A DNA stretch of 57,724 nucleotides from Rummeliibacillus sp. POC4 (GCF_003576525.1 NZ_QWUA01000026.1:1-57724); one strand, 5' to 3'; numbered from the stretch's first letter, positions 36,263-44,079 are shown. Translations and numbers: made by a program. Notes: generated from the letters alone by a model not told the origin.

Positions 36263-36299
36263 AAAAAAACTAAGATTAACCTTCTGATTAATCTTAGCC
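36263..36299 (-). terminator. Terminator of the secreted nuclease gene
   Basis: Stem CTAAGATTAA / TTAATCTTAG and seven U on the minus strand. The neighbouring stretch 36018-36262, upstream of the acetyltransferase gene, shows no gene. Confidence 0.8.
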
Positions 36300-36314
36300 T
36301 CTTCTTACCATAAG

Positions 36315-36950
36315 TTATCTTTCGCAAGCGTATCCATCATGATCTCTATCCATTTTTTCTTGATATGCTGGATGAGATTTAGGAACACCGTTTGGATAAT
36401 ATTGACGCAATTCAGTGCAATTCTTAAAATTTGTTTTTGTAGTAGTCTTTTTAGGAGCTGTTATCTCTTTTTTACCGCTCCACAATCCTACTTTCTTTTT
36501 CTTTGCCTGAGCTTGTAATGTTCTTAATCTTTTTTCATAAGAGTATGTTCCGTAATCATAAAACTTTTTAACATAACCCTTTTTTACTAAAGACTCTTGC
36601 AATAGCTTTCCGTCTACCCAAACCCAAACTAATGTACGGCCATATTTATCCTTTTTAGGTCCATCATATTGTAATTGAATTTTCTTTGCTTTTTTAAGTT
36701 TTGTACAAGTATACTTGGAAGCTGTTTTACCATATGGTTGAATTTTATTTGTTGACTCTGGAGTATCTACATAAAGAAATCTAGAATATCCAGCTTTTTT
36801 AAAATATGCAGTATCGCCATCTACACATTTAGTGACACGATCTGTAAATTTCTTACCTGCTTTGGCATCAGCAGTTGTTGGTAATGTAAGACCAACAATA
36901 ATTGAAGAAATTAATATCCATCCAGACAAAAATGATGCTATTTTTTTCAA
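36315..36950 (-). CDS. Secreted staphylococcal-nuclease-like nuclease with Excalibur domain
   Basis: 211-residue exported nuclease. Signal peptide with cleavage probably after TADA (near residue 29). The SNase domain keeps the calcium and catalytic residues: VDGDT, RFLYVDTPES (Asp, Glu, Arg) and KYGRTLVWVWVDG (Arg). The C-terminal 37 residues (NFKNCTELRQYYPNGVP... DRDHDGYACE) form an Excalibur calcium-binding motif with paired cysteines. It should degrade DNA or RNA outside the cell. TTG 36950 is chosen because GAGGTGG precedes it; GTG 36959 overlaps that site. Confidence 0.88.
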   Translation of the reverse strand: MKKIASFLSGWILISSIIVGLTLPTTADAKAGKKFTDRVTKCVDGDTAYFKKAGYSRFLYVDTPESTNKIQPYGKTASKYTCTKLKKAKKIQLQYDGPKKDKYGRTLVWVWVDGKLLQESLVKKGYVKKFYDYGTYSYEKRLRTLQAQAKKKKVGLWSGKKEITAPKKTTTKTNFKNCTELRQYYPNGVPKSHPAYQEKMDRDHDGYACER

Positions 36951-37020
36951 ACTATCCACCTCAATTTATTTTTAAGAAAAATATATTTTCTTTATAAATC
37001 AAGATATCACAGTGTAAAAG

Positions 37021-37056
37021 AAAAAGATGTAACCAAGTGATACGTTACATCTTTTT
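37021..37056. terminator. Terminator after the small hydrophobic ORF
   Basis: Stem AAAAGATGTAAC / GTTACATCTTTT flanked by A- and T-runs on both sides. The minus-strand arm contains the stop codon of the 59-residue ORF. Confidence 0.7.
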
Positions 37057-37224
37057 TAAGTGGAAATTTTTATATATTAGCCAAAAAGTAATAAGTATTA
37101 TTACAATAATTATAGTATATTTGTACATTAATAATGTAATGATACAACGAACAATCGACAGCCCGAATTTTAAAAAAAATAATATTCCAAGCAGAATCAT
37201 CACATTTTTCAAAAGTCGATTCAA
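37045..37224 (-). CDS. Small hydrophobic membrane protein, 59 residues, unknown
   Basis: Read by eye from the minus strand: TTG 37224 with GGTGAT about five bases upstream, ending in TAA inside a terminator stem. The product begins with a positively charged end (NRLLKN), has two hydrophobic helices (about 8-19 and 37-50) joined by a short GLSIVRCIITLLMYKY stretch, and ends KNFHLKK. That pattern is a normal two-helix membrane protein. I do not recognise a family. The fit of site, two helices and terminator supports a real gene, but the region is very AT-rich, so a chance ORF is possible. Confidence 0.4.
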   Translation of the reverse strand: MNRLLKNVMILLGILFFLKFGLSIVRCIITLLMYKYTIIIVIILITFWLIYKNFHLKKM

Positions 37225-37335
37225 ATGATATCACCAACCTTACACAATGATATCTATTATAGCATTATAACAAAAGAATAGATTTCCTCTTTACCGAATG
37301 ACATATTGTATATATACTTTTCATTTTATGCTCAT

Positions 37336-37369
37336 AAAAAGAGAACGTAAAACCTTACATTCTCTTTTT
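37336..37369. terminator. Terminator of the endonuclease Q-like gene
   Basis: Stem AAAAAGAGAACGTAA / TTACATTCTCTTTTT, directly after the stop codon of the minus-strand gene; symmetrical A/T tails. Confidence 0.75.
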
Positions 37370-37372
37370 CGA

Positions 37373-38536
37373 CTATTCTGCTTTGACCTTACCATAAGCG
37401 CCACCGCCTCCACTAGATAGAGATAATTTCCCATTTTTCCCTTGTTCAATTAATGTAGCAATTTTTGTTGGGACCACTTCTTTTAATTCTGATTCAGTTA
37501 TTACATGTAAAACAGCCATCTCAGTTCCAAAATTACTTAATAATTTTTGAATTGTTTTAGGACCAACACCAGGGATAAAGTCCAATGGCACTTGGTGAAT
37601 ATATGGCGGACGAATGCGCGATGTCTCATTAGTATCTTTAAGTTCCTCAATCCTTACTGCTACACCTTTTACAAGATGCTTTCCTCCACAGTTTGAACAT
37701 GGTGTTTCAGTTGTTCGATGCCCACAGTCTGCACAAGCAGTTTCATGATACTTTCCTAAAAGCGGATTGAGTCCATAGTTTGCAATAATCTTCCGTCCAT
37801 CTATTTCGTGCAAAGCCTTTTGCAATTCATCAAATGTCGCTTCTTGCAATCGGATTTTTTGATATTCCCGAGCCATCTTACCAAGTGAATGTGCATCGGA
37901 ATTTGTAACAAAGGTATATTTGTCCAACTCACTTATTCCCTTCACCATATCCGTATCCGAACTAAGTCCCAATTCAATTGCGTCTATTTGATCCATATCA
38001 AATACTTCTGCAAGACTCTTTTTCACACCTTTGCCATAAGCACTTTTAAATGGTGTAAAGACATGTGCTGGTATAAATAGACCGCTTAGTGCATGTACTT
38101 TATGTTGCAATGTAATGGCATCACAGGCTATTCGCTGCGTACTTAAGTTAATGTTCGTTACATAGTTTTGCATCCATTTAGAAAACTCTCGCATTGCTTG
38201 CCACGATCTAAAAAATGCAAGTACGTGTAACGGACCTAAACAGTTGCTATCATTGACTTCAATTTCAACTCCTGGTATTAGCGTCGTTTTTTGATATCGT
38301 AAACCGCCACCAGCTAACTCAACTAGCTTATTTTCTTCTATTAGAAATGCCATTTCATCTAACACTTCAGGCGAATGACAATCTATCACACCAACAATAT
38401 CTAAGCCTTTTTTAGAAGTTGCTGCATCCAGTATATTTTCAAGTGTTAATGTTTTACTTCCCGTTATTTTTACTGGTTTTCCTTTCCATGTTCGACCGAT
38501 ATGAATATGTAAATCTGCATAGTAATCTGTAAACAA
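37373..38536 (-). CDS. Endonuclease Q-like PHP-domain protein (YqxK type)
   Basis: 387-residue protein with a PHP phosphoesterase domain at the N-terminus (ADLHIHIGRT, VIDCHSPEV, PGVEIEVND, FVTNSDAHS metal residues), a four-cysteine zinc motif (CADCGHRTTETPCSNC, near 270-285), and a C-terminal helix-hairpin-helix (DFIPGVGPKTIQKLLSNFG). This architecture is that of B. subtilis YqxK and of archaeal/Bacillus endonuclease Q, which nicks DNA 5' of deaminated bases such as uracil and hypoxanthine. Activity here is inferred. The start is TTG 38536; the family N-terminus begins immediately there. The Shine-Dalgarno (GAGAGG) is close, so initiation may be weak. Confidence 0.83.
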   Translation of the reverse strand: MFTDYYADLHIHIGRTWKGKPVKITGSKTLTLENILDAATSKKGLDIVGVIDCHSPEVLDEMAFLIEENKLVELAGGGLRYQKTTLIPGVEIEVNDSNCLGPLHVLAFFRSWQAMREFSKWMQNYVTNINLSTQRIACDAITLQHKVHALSGLFIPAHVFTPFKSAYGKGVKKSLAEVFDMDQIDAIELGLSSDTDMVKGISELDKYTFVTNSDAHSLGKMAREYQKIRLQEATFDELQKALHEIDGRKIIANYGLNPLLGKYHETACADCGHRTTETPCSNCGGKHLVKGVAVRIEELKDTNETSRIRPPYIHQVPLDFIPGVGPKTIQKLLSNFGTEMAVLHVITESELKEVVPTKIATLIEQGKNGKLSLSSGGGGAYGKVKAE

Positions 38537-38572
38537 TGCCTCTCACGTCCTTCAATATGATTTTATCAATAG

Positions 38573-38602
38573 AAAAGAGCGTGTATGAAAGTTGAGACAC
38601 GC
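38573..38602 (-). terminator. Terminator between the 41-residue ORF and the PHP gene
   Basis: Minus strand GCGTGT / ACACGC stem followed by TCTTTTCTATT; short but U-rich tail. Confidence 0.5.
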
Positions 38603-38705
38603 CCATTGCAATGGGGATGATGGAATCTTGATTTGACCACCGCAGGATATATACTTCACAGCAGATATTAGAGAAGAGGAAAGCCCCTTCTCTAATCTAA
38701 AAAAT

Positions 38706-38831
38706 TCACTTTCGTTGCCCCTGATTATTTGCAGTATCAAATGCTACTAATGTAAAACCAAATTTCTTTTCTAACTCTTTTAATTCTTTTACCTTTTTAT
38801 CATCCAGCTTTGCATATTTGTTTCCTTCCAT
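38706..38831 (-). CDS. Small conserved-looking protein, 41 residues, unknown
   Basis: Read by eye on the minus strand. ATG 38831 has GGTG eight bases upstream and the ORF ends at TGA 38706. The product begins MEGNKYAKLDDKKVKELKEL, is strongly charged and helical at first, then has the hydrophobic strand FGFTLVAFDTAN, and ends QGQRK. Helix-then-strand order and codon use look like a real protein. I do not recognise the family. A weak terminator follows before the endonuclease Q-like gene, and the cotJ operon is divergent on the other side. Confidence 0.55.
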   Translation of the reverse strand: MEGNKYAKLDDKKVKELKELEKKFGFTLVAFDTANNQGQRK

Positions 38832-38928
38832 TTTCACCACATCCCTTCTTACTATTTATTTTGTCTCCTTTATAAACGATTATGTATTAGAGTTCTTTTA
38901 CATTATTCAACAACTTGGAACAAAAATG

Positions 38929-38957
38929 TATATTGCGAAACAGGTATTCATATAGAT
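38929..38957 (+). promoter_or_regulatory. Possible sigma-E promoter of cotJABC
   Basis: TATATT (38929-38934), 14-base spacer, CATATAGAT (38949-38957), similar to the sigma-E pattern (about KMATATT, 14-15 bases, CATACANT). In B. subtilis the cotJ operon is a sigma-E operon, which supports the reading. Confidence 0.4.
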
Positions 38958-38991
38958 ACATTGATGCCAAAACATCAGAAAGGAGGTTTAT

Positions 38992-39210
38992 ATGTTTACA
39001 CAATTCAAATACTGGAAGCCTTATATTAGCCCTTTCGATCCCTGTGAGCCTATTCGTATAAAAAGCTACTCCACTCCTCCACAACTCTATATCCAATTCC
39101 AACCGCCTGGATTACCACAATATCCAACCGCAAAACAAGCACTACACTGCGGAACACTTTGGCCAGACCTTTTCAGCCCTTATCCGAATCCTGAAAAAAA
39201 GGGGAATTAA
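38992..39210 (+). CDS. cotJA: Spore coat protein CotJA
   Basis: 72-residue proline- and tyrosine-rich protein (SPFDPCEPIRIKSYSTPPQL, then LYIQFQPPGLPQYP) of the CotJA family, an inner spore-coat component needed in B. subtilis for CotJC to enter the coat. GGAGG lies five bases before the ATG. It is the first gene of the three-gene cotJ operon, with a likely sigma-E promoter, and it ends one base before cotJB. Confidence 0.9.
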   Translation: MFTQFKYWKPYISPFDPCEPIRIKSYSTPPQLYIQFQPPGLPQYPTAKQALHCGTLWPDLFSPYPNPEKKGN

Positions 39211-39211
39211 T

Positions 39212-39478
39212 ATGACTACAAAAAAATTACCTCCTGAGTATTATCAAATGCTTGAGGAAATTCAAGCCAATGATTTTGTCGCTTTAGAATTAAATTTATA
39301 CTTAGACACCCATCCAAATGATTTTGAAGCGATTAAGCAATTTAATGATGTGTCTTTAAAAAGTATGGAGATGAAAGTTGAATTTGAAAAACACTTTGGC
39401 CCACTGATGAATTTCGGTAGAAGTTTTTCAAACTACCCTTGGAATTGGAAAGATGCTCCTTGGCCTTGGCAAGTATAG
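39212..39478 (+). CDS. cotJB: Spore coat protein CotJB
   Basis: 88-residue CotJB-family protein: LEEIQANDFVALELNLYLDT and a C-terminal tryptophan/proline-rich end NYPWNWKDAPWPWQV, the clearest hallmark of the family. It is expressed in the mother cell and assembles with CotJA and CotJC. AAAGGGGAATT supplies the ribosome binding site within the end of cotJA; spacing between the genes is one base, so translation is likely coupled. Confidence 0.9.
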   Translation: MTTKKLPPEYYQMLEEIQANDFVALELNLYLDTHPNDFEAIKQFNDVSLKSMEMKVEFEKHFGPLMNFGRSFSNYPWNWKDAPWPWQV

Positions 39479-39521
39479 TAGCTCTATGATTGTGAATCAG
39501 TGATGATAGGAGGAATAGTGG

Positions 39522-40091
39522 ATGTGGTATTACGAAAAGAAGCTACAATATCCTGTTAAGGTAAGGGAGTGTAATCCTCGTTTAGCAAAATTTTTAGTCG
39601 AGCAATATGGTGGAGCTGATGGAGAACTGGCAGCTGCACTCAGATACTTAAACCAGCGTTATACTATTCCAGATAAAGTAATTGGTCTTTTAAATGACAT
39701 TGGCACAGAAGAATTTGCACATCTCGAAATGATCGCTACTATGATTTATAAGTTAACAAAAGATGCAACACCTGAACAATTAAAGGCTGCAGGTCTAGGA
39801 GATCATTACGTTGCGCATGATAGTGCACTTTTCTACAATAACGCTTCTGGCGTTCCATTTACAACTGCATATATTCAGGCAAAAGGAGATCCAATTGCTG
39901 ATTTATATGAAGATATTGCTGCAGAAGAAAAAGCACGTGCAACGTACCAATGGATTATCGATTTATCAGATGATCCTGATTTAAACGATGGATTAAAATA
40001 CCTTAGAGAAAGAGAAATTGTCCATTCCTTGCGTTTTAGGGAAGCTGTTGAAATACTGAAAGAAGAAAGAGATCGAAAAAAATTCTTTTAA
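39522..40091 (+). CDS. cotJC: Spore coat protein CotJC (manganese-catalase fold)
   Basis: 189-residue protein of the manganese catalase family. The ferritin-like four-helix metal residues are visible in ADGELAAALRYLNQRY, GTEEFAHLEMI (Glu and His), IAAEEKARATYQW and REREIVHSLRFREA. It belongs to the spore coat and may remove peroxide. TAGGAGGAATAG gives a strong site before the ATG. It is the last gene of the operon and is followed by a hairpin terminator. Confidence 0.92.
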   Translation: MWYYEKKLQYPVKVRECNPRLAKFLVEQYGGADGELAAALRYLNQRYTIPDKVIGLLNDIGTEEFAHLEMIATMIYKLTKDATPEQLKAAGLGDHYVAHDSALFYNNASGVPFTTAYIQAKGDPIADLYEDIAAEEKARATYQWIIDLSDDPDLNDGLKYLREREIVHSLRFREAVEILKEERDRKKFF

Positions 40092-40098
40092 GACATTT

Positions 40099-40146
40099 GG
40101 CGTTAAGGATCGACATAATTGTCGAAAACTAACGCCTTACTTTTTC
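40099..40146 (+). terminator. Terminator of cotJABC
   Basis: Stem GGCGTTA / TAACGCC with a loop that itself folds (TCGACA/TGTCGA type), then TTACTTTTT. Confidence 0.65.
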
Positions 40147-40162
40147 CTCTTCCACTTCCACT

Positions 40163-40355
40163 GTGAAAGATTCCCCCCAAAAATCTGTACATGCCCCTGT
40201 TACAATTATTCGTGATGGAAAGCTTTTAAAAGATGAGCGGATACAATGAAGTTTGGTTAAAAAAGCAACTTTCCTCTCATAATATTTCTAATTATAAAGA
40301 TGTTTTTTTAGCCGAATGGCTTGAGGGTGATGGCATTTTTATTCAAAAGCTATAA
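40163..40355 (+). pseudogene. Remnant of a DUF421 (YetF-like) membrane protein gene
   Basis: Only the C-terminal cytosolic part can be read. In one frame: PVTIIRDGKLLKDE, then, after a one-base insertion near 40235, in the next frame: SGYNEVWLKKQLSSHNISNY followed by KDVFLAEWLEGDGIFIQKL and a stop. This is the layout of the C-terminal domain of YetF/DUF421 proteins. No membrane helices or start codon precede it: upstream is the cotJ terminator. It is a truncated, frameshifted fragment and surely non-functional. Family identity is my recognition and was not checked by search. Confidence 0.5.
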
Positions 40356-40443
40356 GCTTCTATAAAACATTATAAAATTTTTAGAATGATTTTTATTATT
40401 TTGTTAAGAATAGTAATAGTAAATTCTAACAGAGGTGATTACT

Positions 40444-40872
40444 ATGATACTATTTGAATCACGTATTGAAGGTAAAAAAACTGAGTTTGGCTATATTCGA
40501 GATGTTTTCGAATCATTCGGATGTAGTTTCTGCTCTAATTTTGAATATCATGAAGGAAAATTCGATTCCATTCTCTATCGGGAAGATGGGGAAACCGTTT
40601 ATCTTCGAATGCCCTTTAGAGTAATTGATGGAGAACTAGATCATTATTCAGCATATATACAATTTGAGAGACCTTTTGTGATCAAACACGTTGTAAATCT
40701 TGGCTTAGATTATGACGAGAACTCATTATTAACTGTTACAGGCGGACTTAGTCAATTTCAAGATCCTATTGATAAGGATGGGCATATAAGAGATAAAAGT
40801 CGATGGGTAAAAGCCGGTGAAGAGAAGATCGAAAAGATGTTAAGTTCAATTGATCATGAATTAGTATCTTGA
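40444..40872 (+). CDS. yugN: YugN-family protein
   Basis: Soluble 142-residue protein of the YugN-like family (B. subtilis YugN, function unknown). Shared landmarks are an N-terminal strand-helix, FDSILYREDGETVYLRMPF, VIDGELD, the FVIKHVV segment and GGLSQFQDPIDKDGHI near the end. ATG 40444 follows GAGGTGATT at proper spacing; three upstream codons in frame have no separate site. It is transcribed alone. Nothing in the sequence shows a catalytic motif. Confidence 0.8.
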   Translation: MILFESRIEGKKTEFGYIRDVFESFGCSFCSNFEYHEGKFDSILYREDGETVYLRMPFRVIDGELDHYSAYIQFERPFVIKHVVNLGLDYDENSLLTVTGGLSQFQDPIDKDGHIRDKSRWVKAGEEKIEKMLSSIDHELVS

Positions 40873-41004
40873 ATTTTCCACATTGTATACCGTAATTATA
40901 GGTCTGCAATTTTTAGAGACTTTTCCTTTTAAAAAATTCTTTAAAGATTTCGTACATATAGTACGGGATGAAGCACATACTACAAGCATAAAGGAGGGAT
41001 TTAT

Positions 41005-41262
41005 ATGCCTATTTTAGAGAATTGGCAACAATGGACATCATTTTTAGGTCAAAATGTAGACAAAGCTGAAGATGCTGGTATGCCCAATCATGTAATCCAA
41101 CAAGCAGCTGTACAAATTGGAGAGTATTTAGCGAATAATGTTGATCCAAAAAACTTACAACAAAGAGTACTTTCCGATATGTGGGGAGTTGCTTCTGAAA
41201 GCGAAAAAGAAGCACTTGCAAGTTGTGTTGTTAAATTAGTCCAAAATAATAAGCTACAATAA
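41005..41262 (+). CDS. ymfJ: DUF3243 family protein (YmfJ-like)
   Basis: 85-residue helical protein beginning MPILENWQQWTSFLGQNVDK, with the family's signature IGEYLANNVDPKN(L/E)QQRVL and SEKEALASCVVKLV. It is the B. subtilis YmfJ type, a dimeric four-helix protein of unknown function. A strong AAAGGAGGGATT site precedes the ATG, and a good hairpin terminator follows, so it is monocistronic. Confidence 0.85.
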   Translation: MPILENWQQWTSFLGQNVDKAEDAGMPNHVIQQAAVQIGEYLANNVDPKNLQQRVLSDMWGVASESEKEALASCVVKLVQNNKLQ

Positions 41263-41270
41263 CAAAGAAC

Positions 41271-41312
41271 AACCCCGAATGGCGTACATTTATTATACCC
41301 AATCGGGGTTTT
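41271..41312 (+). terminator. Terminator of the DUF3243 gene
   Basis: Stem AACCCCGA / TCGGGGTT plus TTCC, with a 24-base loop. It lies ahead of the uvsE start, so uvsE probably needs its own promoter or read-through. Confidence 0.65.
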
Positions 41313-41335
41313 CCATTAGTATAGGGAGTTAAAAT

Positions 41336-42289
41336 ATGAAAATTCGTTTTGGTTATGTAGCGAACGCATTGGGATTATGGGATGCAAGTCCATCAAAAAC
41401 TTTAACTTTTGCCCGTTATTCTGCTCTACCAAAAGACCAACGACTGGATAAATTAATATCTATTACAACCCAAAATTTAGCACATACAAAAAGAATTTTA
41501 CATTATAATATCGCTCATGAAATCAATTTATATCGATTTTCAAGTGCACTCGTTCCTTTAGCTACTCATCCAGAAGTGATGTGGGATTATATTACCCCCT
41601 TAAAAGACCAATGGAAAGAGATTGGACAACTGATACATCATTTTAAACTATCCCCTAGCTTCCACCCCAATCAGTTTACGATTTTTACTAGTCCACGTGA
41701 TGATGTAACCTATAATGCTATAAAAGATATGGAATATCATTATAAAATGCTCGAAGCTATGGGCATAACAAATATCGGAAATATAAACATACACATCGGA
41801 GGCGCTTATGGGGATAAATCCATCGCCTTAAGACAATTCCATCAAAATATAAAGAAATTACCATCAGAGATAAAAATGATAATGACATTAGAAAATGATG
41901 ATAAAACCTATAATGTTGAAGAAACGCTTACTACTTGTGAAAAGGAACATATACCTATGATTTTAGATTATCATCACTATATGGCAAATAGAGGAGATAT
42001 AACCCTGTCACATTATTTGCAAAGGATCTATGATACTTGGCATAGAACAAATAAAAATCCAAAAGTTCACCTTTCTTCACCTAAGTCAGATCAGTTTTAT
42101 CGTGCTCATGCAGATTTCGTTTCATTTGATTTTGTCTTACCCTTTTTAGAAATGGCTAAACTAAACGATCAAGATATAGACGTTATTATTGAAGCTAAAC
42201 AAAAGAATCTTGCCATGCATAAACTTATAGAGGACATTGCCTCACTTCGTGGTGTCAAACGAATTTCAAGCTCTACAGTAGAATGGTAA
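41336..42289 (+). CDS. uvsE: UV damage DNA endonuclease
   Basis: Nicks DNA 5' of UV photoproducts and starts a repair route independent of UvrABC. The 317-residue TIM-barrel protein has the N-terminal RFGYVANALGL, LYRFSSALVPL, SFHPNQFTIF, IHIGGAYGDK, LENDDKTY, ILDYHHYM and DVIIEAKQKN segments that hold the three metal ions of the UvsE/UVDE family. Length agrees with B. subtilis UvsE (320). GGGAG precedes the ATG. It is followed by a terminator and lies 0.7 kb from the spore photoproduct lyase gene. Confidence 0.94.
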   Translation: MKIRFGYVANALGLWDASPSKTLTFARYSALPKDQRLDKLISITTQNLAHTKRILHYNIAHEINLYRFSSALVPLATHPEVMWDYITPLKDQWKEIGQLIHHFKLSPSFHPNQFTIFTSPRDDVTYNAIKDMEYHYKMLEAMGITNIGNINIHIGGAYGDKSIALRQFHQNIKKLPSEIKMIMTLENDDKTYNVEETLTTCEKEHIPMILDYHHYMANRGDITLSHYLQRIYDTWHRTNKNPKVHLSSPKSDQFYRAHADFVSFDFVLPFLEMAKLNDQDIDVIIEAKQKNLAMHKLIEDIASLRGVKRISSSTVEW

Positions 42290-42295
42290 TTAAGA

Positions 42296-42340
42296 ATAAG
42301 GCTCTTCTTTTCATCTAAAGAATGACTAGAAGAGCCTTTT
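42296..42340. terminator. Bidirectional terminator after uvsE
   Basis: Stem AAGGCTCTTCT / AGAAGAGCCTT with T-run on the plus strand; convergent gene on the other side. Confidence 0.78.
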
Positions 42341-42364
42341 ATAATATATGGACATGTTTAACTT

Positions 42365-42787
42365 CTATAAAACCAATTCTTCAGATGGAACACCTTGAGT
42401 ATTTAATAAACGTATAATTTTCGGTTGTATCTGAATAAATACATAGTTCGGATCATCAGGACCTTCAAACCATTGTTTAAATGATTCTTCCCAAAACTTT
42501 GTTTTTAAATCTTGAGATTTATTTAGCTCAGCTACTCCAGAAATTTCTACATACTCATCACTTAGTCCATTTCCTTCATAACCAAGCAGTACAGAAACTG
42601 CGTTGTTGTTTTCGATTTCTTCTATTTTTTCTTGATTCAATTTAGTTGGTGTAAACAAAGTGAAATGATCATTATAAAATGTCATATACCTTGAATGGGG
42701 CTTATTATTTTCAACTGTTGAGAGAACACCATTTTTATGATGCGAAATTAGTTTGAGTACCTTTTCTTTTAATTGTTCATTGCTCAT
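42365..42787 (-). CDS. General stress protein 26-like flavin-reductase-fold protein
   Basis: 140-residue protein of the pyridoxamine 5'-phosphate oxidase split-barrel fold, general stress protein 26 (YdaG-like) family. The order of segments is typical: NGVLSTVENNKPHSRYMTF, DHFTLFTPTKLNQEKIEEI, AVSVLLGYEG, VEISGVAEL, DPNYVFIQIQPKIIRLLN. Such proteins bind FMN or F420-like ligands, but the substrate is unknown. ATG 42787 follows GGAG; six more codons upstream are open. A second member of the same family is encoded at the far right of the window. Confidence 0.8.
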   Translation of the reverse strand: MSNEQLKEKVLKLISHHKNGVLSTVENNKPHSRYMTFYNDHFTLFTPTKLNQEKIEEIENNNAVSVLLGYEGNGLSDEYVEISGVAELNKSQDLKTKFWEESFKQWFEGPDDPNYVFIQIQPKIIRLLNTQGVPSEELVL

Positions 42788-42975
42788 TTTCTCTACTCCT
42801 TCCATATTCTTTCTAACTTACCTTTCCTCATAAAGAGGATAATTATACTTTCCAAAGTCCTTAACAAATTTTATTTTTCCAATAGAAAGAAAACATAATT
42901 CAAACTCAAAAGGTAACACTTAATCATAAAGCACATTCAATCCTCCTTGAAGAAATAAAAGAAAATGGTGATAAT

Positions 42976-44004
42976 ATGAATGATCCTTTTATGCCAAAAC
43001 TGGTTTACTTTGAACCAAACGCATTAGACTATCCATTAGGAAAAGAACTTTTTGACAAATTCACAAAACTAAATATAGAAATAAGATATACCACATCACA
43101 CAACCAAGTCCGTAATCTGCCTGGAGAAAACGACTTTCAAAAATATCGTAATGCCAAATCAACATTAGTAGTTGGCTTACGAAAAACATTAAAATTCGAT
43201 ACTTCAAAACCTTCTGCAGAATATGCTATCCCGTTTGCTACCGGTTGTATGGGACACTGTCATTATTGTTATTTGCAAACGACTATGGGAAGTAAACCTT
43301 ATATCCGTACCTATGTAAATGTAGATGAAATTCTTGCTGCTGCAGACAATTATATAGAAGAGCGTGCACCAGAAATAACTCGATTTGAGGCTGCTTGTAC
43401 ATCGGATATTGTAGGAATCGATCATTTAACTCATACATTAAAAAGAGCCATAGAACATTTTGGACAAACAGAGCTTGGACGTTTGAGGTTTGTAACAAAA
43501 TTTCATCATGTAGATCATCTTCTAGATGCCAAACACAATGGAAATACAAGATTTCGTTTTAGTATTAATGCTGATTATGTTATCAAGAACTTTGAGCCAG
43601 GAACCTCTCCACTAGCTAAACGTATCGAAGCTGCTGGTAAAGTAGCTCGAGCAGGATATCCACTCGGTTTCATCGTTGCACCTATATACCTTCATGATGG
43701 TTGGCAAGAAGGTTACTATCATATGTTTGAACGTCTTAATGATGAGTTACCTCTTGAAGTACGTGATGATATAACATTTGAATTTATCCAACATCGTTTT
43801 ACCAAACCTGCCAAAAGAGTAATTGAAAAAAATTATCCTAAGACAAAACTTGAACTAGACGAAGAAAAAAGACGTTATAAATGGGGAAAGTATGGTATTG
43901 GAAAGTACATTTATCAAAAAGATGAAGAAGAAGAGATGAAGAGCAACTTATACAGTTATATGAACGAATTTTTTCCAAACGCAAAGTTGGAATACTTTAC
44001 TTAA
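42976..44004 (+). CDS. splB: Spore photoproduct lyase
   Basis: Radical-SAM enzyme that reverses the thymine dimer 'spore photoproduct' during germination. The 342-residue protein has the iron-sulfur cysteines Cys91, Cys95 and Cys98 (GCMGHCHYC) and Cys141 in EAACTSDI, the same positions as the essential cysteines of B. subtilis SplB. Length is identical (342). The ribosome binding site (GGTGATAAT) is modest. No splA precedes it, unlike B. subtilis. A short in-frame open stretch of about 30 codons upstream (from 42885) lacks a start codon. A small hairpin terminator follows. Confidence 0.95.
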   Translation: MNDPFMPKLVYFEPNALDYPLGKELFDKFTKLNIEIRYTTSHNQVRNLPGENDFQKYRNAKSTLVVGLRKTLKFDTSKPSAEYAIPFATGCMGHCHYCYLQTTMGSKPYIRTYVNVDEILAAADNYIEERAPEITRFEAACTSDIVGIDHLTHTLKRAIEHFGQTELGRLRFVTKFHHVDHLLDAKHNGNTRFRFSINADYVIKNFEPGTSPLAKRIEAAGKVARAGYPLGFIVAPIYLHDGWQEGYYHMFERLNDELPLEVRDDITFEFIQHRFTKPAKRVIEKNYPKTKLELDEEKRRYKWGKYGIGKYIYQKDEEEEMKSNLYSYMNEFFPNAKLEYFT

Positions 44005-44037
44005 TCGGATAAAGGAATGTAACTTTCTAGGACAACT

Positions 44038-44059
44038 TGCTACACGACGTAGCATTTTT
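44038..44059 (+). terminator. Terminator of splB
   Basis: Stem TGCTAC / GTAGCA, five-base loop, then TTTTT. Confidence 0.6.
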
Positions 44060-44079
44060 AATCGGCTTACCCCACATAA

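Noticed and set aside
37037-37228. Plus-strand ORF of 63 codons
   Set aside because: No Shine-Dalgarno; the opposite strand has a better small ORF with site and terminator.
38669-38697. Hairpin TTAGAGAAG / CTTCTCTAA
   Set aside because: Strong stem but no U-run on either side; not called a terminator, function unknown.
38552-38740. Minus-strand ORF of 62 codons
   Set aside because: No recognisable family and no good site; it overlaps the end of the 41-residue gene and crosses its terminator.
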